NCBI RefSeq assembly: GCF_030867095.1
Contig: NC_081825.1
Coordinates: 262,890,954-262,954,953, forward strand
Direction: 5' to 3'
Length of the DNA: 64,000 nt
Source: Alligator mississippiensis
Taxonomy: Eukaryota; Chordata; Crocodylia; Alligatoridae
The position numbers were made by a program, and so were the translations under genes. The notes under the pieces are model-generated. The model saw nothing but the letters and a program-made list of their open reading frames with translations, had not been told where the DNA came from and did no database searches. This document shows, one piece after another, positions 60,701-64,000 of this stretch (the first letter of the stretch is position 1; each line of letters begins with the position of its first letter).

Positions 60701-62170
60701 TGATGCAGCCTTGAGAAAGGAAGACATAATTATAGGATGGACCAAGTGAGATTTCCAGTGGAGACAGCAAAACATTAAAGCAATTGTATAAGGCCCTGAC
60801 AAGGCTGCATTTGAAAAGCTGTGCAGAGTTCTGATTATCCATGCTCAAGAAAGATGAATTCAAACTGAAACAGGTTCAGAGAAAGGCTGCTAGGCTGATC
60901 AGAGGATAGGAGAGCCTAATTCACTAGAGGAGACTAAAAAAGCTCAGCTTGTTTAATGTAGCAAAATTAAAGCAGAAAGAGGGGATGATTACTCTCTACT
61001 GATACCTCAAGCAGGTTAATACCTAGGAGCTCAAGGATAATGTTGACACAAGAACAAATTGGTATATACTCATCATGGCTTCTAATTTAGACTGGAGACT
61101 AGAAGAAAGTTTCTAACCATCAAGGAAGTAAGGGGCTAGAACAGCTTTCCAATTAGAATAGCAGGGTTAGAAGTCTAACTGGATTTGGGGGGAGTTTGGT
61201 TAGTTTATGGAAAGGTTCCATGATATGTCTATGCGCCATAACAGAAGACTACACTCAGTGGCCTACTCGGTCCTGTCTAGACCTCTGTTCTTGGTACTCC
61301 CATGCAGTTTTTACAGGATGCAAAATTTTTACTTCCTGTCCTAAGCCATTGTGCAGGTTTGTAATGTCACTTCTCTGCTCCCCTGCTTAGATGGCTGTTT
61401 TAGTACTAAACAAAGGGATTTTGCTACACTGCACAAAATTTATCCAGGGCATCAGGATCCTTCAGGATGATACTGTTGTCCTTTGCTACCCTCCAAAGTT
61501 GAGAAGGAGGAATGTGCTGTCCCTCATTATAGGTCACAATAGCTAGGCTACACATGAACAGCTGTGTGTTCTCCCCTGCTCCAGTAGAAGAGAATGGAGA
61601 ATAGCAGGATTGTTGCTTACTGCCTACCTCTCTATCTAAGTTTTATAGCAAGCTATCACTGACATCCAGGTGCTTGAGCTCTCCTGGTTCTGTGTGTAGC
61701 TAAGCAGAGGGTTTCAGTGTCCAATGTGGCCATGTCCTGCAATACCCAAGTAGTACTGAAGTCAAATAAGAAAAGAGTCCTCTGATTTTCCCAAAGGCCA
61801 ATCTACCTCAGTTAGAGCATGTCAGTTATTGTGTATTTGCACAGCACAATCACTCCTCACTTGTGTATGCAAAGCAGTTTGACCCTGATGTAGCTTCACT
61901 AACCCTCTAGATTGGTATTTCAGAGGGTGAACTGTCCCTATGTTATGAAACACTGGGTATTAGAGGAACAAGCTCCCTTTGGCAGCATTTACAATGCCGG
62001 TCTCTTCCTTTCATGGAACTTCTGCTATGCTGCACCCCCAGTATTTTTCATCCTTTACCTTCCTTATATGATCCAGGAACTCAGGGGAAGAGAGGCATTC
62101 TTGTGGGCTGGAAAACTGTCTACAGTTGTACTGGAAGAGGGACAGGAGGTCAGGATCCAGATCAAACAAC
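57626..62170 (-). CDS. NGB: Neuroglobin, exons 2-4 (5' end outside window)
   Basis: Three minus-strand exons encode residues 31-155 of neuroglobin, a hexacoordinate heme globin of neurons and retina that binds O2 and NO and interacts with cytochrome c. Intron positions match the vertebrate gene: B12.2 (phase 2), E11.0 and G7.0 (both phase 0). Distal His64 (LDHIRK) and proximal His96 (KKHQAVG) are both present, as are the human-type Cys46, Cys55 and Cys120. Extra cysteines occur at 84, 90 and 112. The C-terminus is four residues longer than human (WEAHGEAE against WDGE). Exon 1, with the start codon and the first 30 residues, was searched for on the minus strand to 64,000 and not found, so it probably lies further upstream. 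The gene converges on TMEM63C, as in human. Confidence 0.95.
57908..58003 (-). repeat. Inverted repeat, right copy (in NGB intron 3)
   Basis: The reverse complement reads GAGCACACCCCGAAGAACAA, then GAGCCCAGGCTCACAGTGAG, matching the left copy. The two arms enclose the terminal NGB exon. Confidence 0.88.
58004..59339 (-). other. Rest of NGB intron 3, nothing recognised
   Basis: No coding sequence or identifiable repeat seen beyond the inverted-repeat copy at the low-coordinate end. Confidence 0.5.
59340..59459 (-). CDS. NGB: NGB exon 3 (residues 68-107)
   Basis: A 120-bp exon, a length divisible by three as expected between the phase-0 E11.0 and G7.0 introns. It encodes [20 protein letters not shown], then [20 protein letters not shown]. 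The proximal heme ligand His96 is in KKHQAVG. Cys84 and Cys90 are not in the human protein. The acceptor is cttcag and the donor gtgagg. Confidence 0.95.
60090..61200 (+). mobile_element. Decayed CR1-type LINE in NGB intron 2
   Basis: Plus-strand traces of reverse transcriptase: [19 protein letters not shown], then GVPQGSA-like text after 60,350, and a thumb region with [10 protein letters not shown] and [13 protein letters not shown]. Frames are broken repeatedly. It is antisense to NGB. A separate 67-bp CR1 3' end interrupts it. Confidence 0.72.
60281..60347 (+). mobile_element. Short CR1 3'-end insertion nested in the decayed CR1
   Basis: GTGCAGGGGGCTGGACCC, then CTGAGGTCCCCTCCAGCCTT and the tail TCTATGAATCTATGAAG. 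The surrounding RT text resumes immediately after it, so this is a nested insertion. Confidence 0.7.
62059..62170 (-). CDS. NGB: NGB exon 2 (residues 31-67)
   Basis: A 112-bp exon that completes a split Arg codon and then encodes [20 protein letters not shown] and [17 protein letters not shown]. The acceptor on the minus strand is cttgaag and the donor gtaaag. It carries the CD-D region with Cys46 and Cys55 and the distal His64. The sequence closely follows human [20 protein letters not shown]. Confidence 0.95.
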
Positions 62171-62686
62171 CTTCAAGAGAAAGGAGAAAACTTCAAATAT
62201 TTCACACTTCTCAAATGACAACCATTCCTTAACATTGCCCCCATCTATCATTCCCCACCCCTCATTCCATCCAGCCGTGATGTTACAAACATGGAGTTCT
62301 GAGAGGGAGATTTGCCATGGTCTGGGGGTCATCTGCCTAAAACTGTTTCTGTTACTTTAGCCCAAGTCCCCAGTCCTCACTGCTACAACACTATTCCAGG
62401 AGACAGGTCAGCCCAGTGTTAACTCCAGGGCACTGTTGAAATCCTTTGCTTGACTCCATCTTCCATGAAATCCTAGTCCCTGTCCTAACACTTCCATCTC
62501 AACTCTTGCTGTTCCCTGTTTTTTATGATACTCCCTAATCTCAATTTTCTCAAATTCAGAGGAGGCCAGAATATTGCAGCCAGATGAGATTCCTACTTTC
62601 ACAAGCAGGGTCATAAAACTGGAATCCCTCACATGTTTGTTGGCTCCCAATCCAAACCCCTTCTGCCAACTTTTTCACCATAGGAC

Positions 62687-62865
62687 ATTGCTTCCCAAAG
62701 TTTGGGACCAACAGACCACTGATCCCCGATGGTTCTTATTGACCATAATGTGCCCTTACCAAACTTTTAATTATAATGGAAAGGGGGTGATCCACAGACC
62801 ACTGTCCATGCCTTATAAACAACCAGTGATCTATGGATCAGTTTGGGGTTCTTTAGAACATGGCA
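62687..62865. mobile_element. Possible hAT-type MITE in NGB intron 1
   Basis: The left part TTGCTTCCCAAAGTTTGGGA, then CAGACCACTGATCC, mirrors the right part CCAGTGATCTATGGATCAG, then TTTGGGGTTCTTTAG. Terminal duplications are not clear. Confidence 0.4.
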
Positions 62866-62969
62866 TCTCACCTGTTTAACTCGCACACTGGTCCAGCAAG
62901 CAAAAAATCAAGAGGATCTGATAGACTGATGCCATCCATGGCAGTCTATGGCAATTCATAAAACCACAC

Positions 62970-63245
62970 AGAGGGCACATCTACACGAGATGCTTTACAG
63001 CACAACAGGCTAATTTTCTGTGCAATAAAGCATCACCATCTACATATGCACAGAAATTAGGGCACAATAGACTAATTTACTGTGCTGCTGGATAGTCCCA
63101 TCAGCTACAAGTGGTATCTGGCAGTGCAATAAATTACTGCACTTAAATGCATGTGTAGATGCTGACATCAGGATTAGTTTACTCCAGCTCAAATTGAGCT
63201 GAAGTATTTTTAGTTGCATTAATTGCACTTGTAGATGCACCTAGA
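62970..63245. mobile_element. MITE with GCACATCTACA ends
   Basis: The left end GGGCACATCTACACGAGATG and the right end GCACTTGTAGATGCACC are imperfect inverted repeats. The AT-rich interior has further palindromic pieces such as GTGCAATAAATTACTGCAC. This resembles a common crocodilian small DNA element as I remember it. Confidence 0.65.
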
Positions 63246-64000
63246 GTGATCAGTTTGCAATGGTTCTAGTCTCCTAGGTATCAACATCATCAGAGAGACT
63301 TAACATGAGATTGCAACATCCCTCACCCCTTCACCAAAACTTTTAAATGTCTCCTTAAATAGTTCCTTTCCTTCGGCTCTATCAAGCACGGCTTGTTTTC
63401 CAGATATTTGCATTTGCAATCTGCCTTTCAGATTTGGCTGTGGAAAAGCCAAGAGCTTCTCACAAACTTTTAGAGCCATTGCTTTTCAAGGACTTTTCAA
63501 GCACTTCCCTCCGTCCCTCCACTTTTCTGCCACTTAATTGAAGGGTTAATTCAGTGGAAGAGGCAGCAAATTTTCAGTTGCACTCCCCCATGCACTATTT
63601 CCCCCTCTTTGAGATTGATCCTGGAAATTAACTGTTCCTTTCTCAAGTGGCCAGCTCTCTGCCTCAGCAATGTGACAATTAGGAAGCTACTTAGATACAC
63701 TCCACAGAGTTGAGTGGATGCACAAGGATCAAAGTAGGTTTTAAACAACAGAATTTCCTCTCCTAAGAACAAGGGAAATCACTGCAAAGAAATGCACAAA
63801 AGCACACACTCCACATACCTTCCCCTCCCCTCCCTTTTAACAAAGTTCTAGATTTAAATGCTAAGGAGCTTCTTTGGAAATCTGTTCTCTCTGCTCTGCA
63901 AATCACAGCAAATGGACAGAAGGAGCAGGCAGCAGGAGATAAGTGATGGAGCCATGAAAAAAGAAATCATTTCAGAAGGGAGGGGAAGTGTTTCTTTTCA

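Larger units (their letters stand above)
62171..64000 (-). other. NGB intron 1 (partial), exon 1 not found
   Basis: No minus-strand segment resembling the NGB N-terminal helices A-B (ELIRxSW, LEHGTxLFAR) with a phase-2 donor was found. Two small DNA-element-like repeats lie here. Confidence 0.55.

Noticed and set aside
62408-64000. NGB exon 1
   Set aside because: Donor-like sites at about 62,870 and 63,815 on the minus strand were translated; neither gives the A-B helix sequence or the required phase-2 junction.

Overview
The window is vertebrate nuclear DNA, most probably from a crocodilian. The evidence is a multi-exon gene with GT-AG introns, many CR1 LINE copies (two of substantial length, the rest mostly 3' ends), MIR-type SINE relics, and non-autonomous hAT-like DNA transposons with 8-bp target-site duplications. 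The CR1 3'-end sequences look like those I associate with alligators. That species-level guess rests on memory, not on a search.

Two host genes are present and converge tail to tail. On the plus strand, 12,736-43,066 holds what appears to be the complete coding sequence of TMEM63C, an OSCA/TMEM63-family mechanosensitive/osmosensitive membrane channel. I could place 22 coding exons. Every junction has GT-AG ends, all phases match, and the sum is 2,493 bp (830 residues plus stop). On the minus strand, the 3' part of neuroglobin (NGB) lies at 57,626-62,170 as exons 2, 3 and 4. Exon 1 was not found and probably lies beyond base 64,000. TMEM63C next to NGB matches the human 14q24 order as I recall it, which supports both calls.

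Layout: 1-12,735 is upstream flank or 5' untranslated/intron territory with a TG/CA microsatellite, two MIR relics, a CR1 fragment nested in a DNA transposon (about 7,517-9,140), a CORE-SINE and two small hAT-like elements. 12,736-43,066 is TMEM63C; its introns carry a nearly full-length antisense CR1 (about 19,487-22,580), an older sense CR1 (about 36,440-39,050) and several hAT-like elements, one ending 65 bp before coding exon 10. 43,067-57,625 is the space between the genes: a possible long TMEM63C 3' UTR with poly(A) signals near 48.6-49.0 kb, an old LINE relic, a 1.16-kb hAT-like element with an exact 8-bp duplication (52,991-54,151), and an unclassified repeat block with two perfect hairpins (56.1-57.05 kb). 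57,626-64,000 is NGB with its introns, which hold a decayed CR1 and small MITE-like elements.

I found no bacterial-type features, CRISPR array, tRNA or rRNA gene. I do not see a novel multi-gene system. The points most worth a second look are three additional cysteines in this neuroglobin, an inverted repeat pair flanking the terminal NGB exon, the paired hairpins at 56.1 kb, and the set of hAT-like insertions with recognisable duplications. All exon calls were made by eye from recalled human proteins and need confirmation by alignment.
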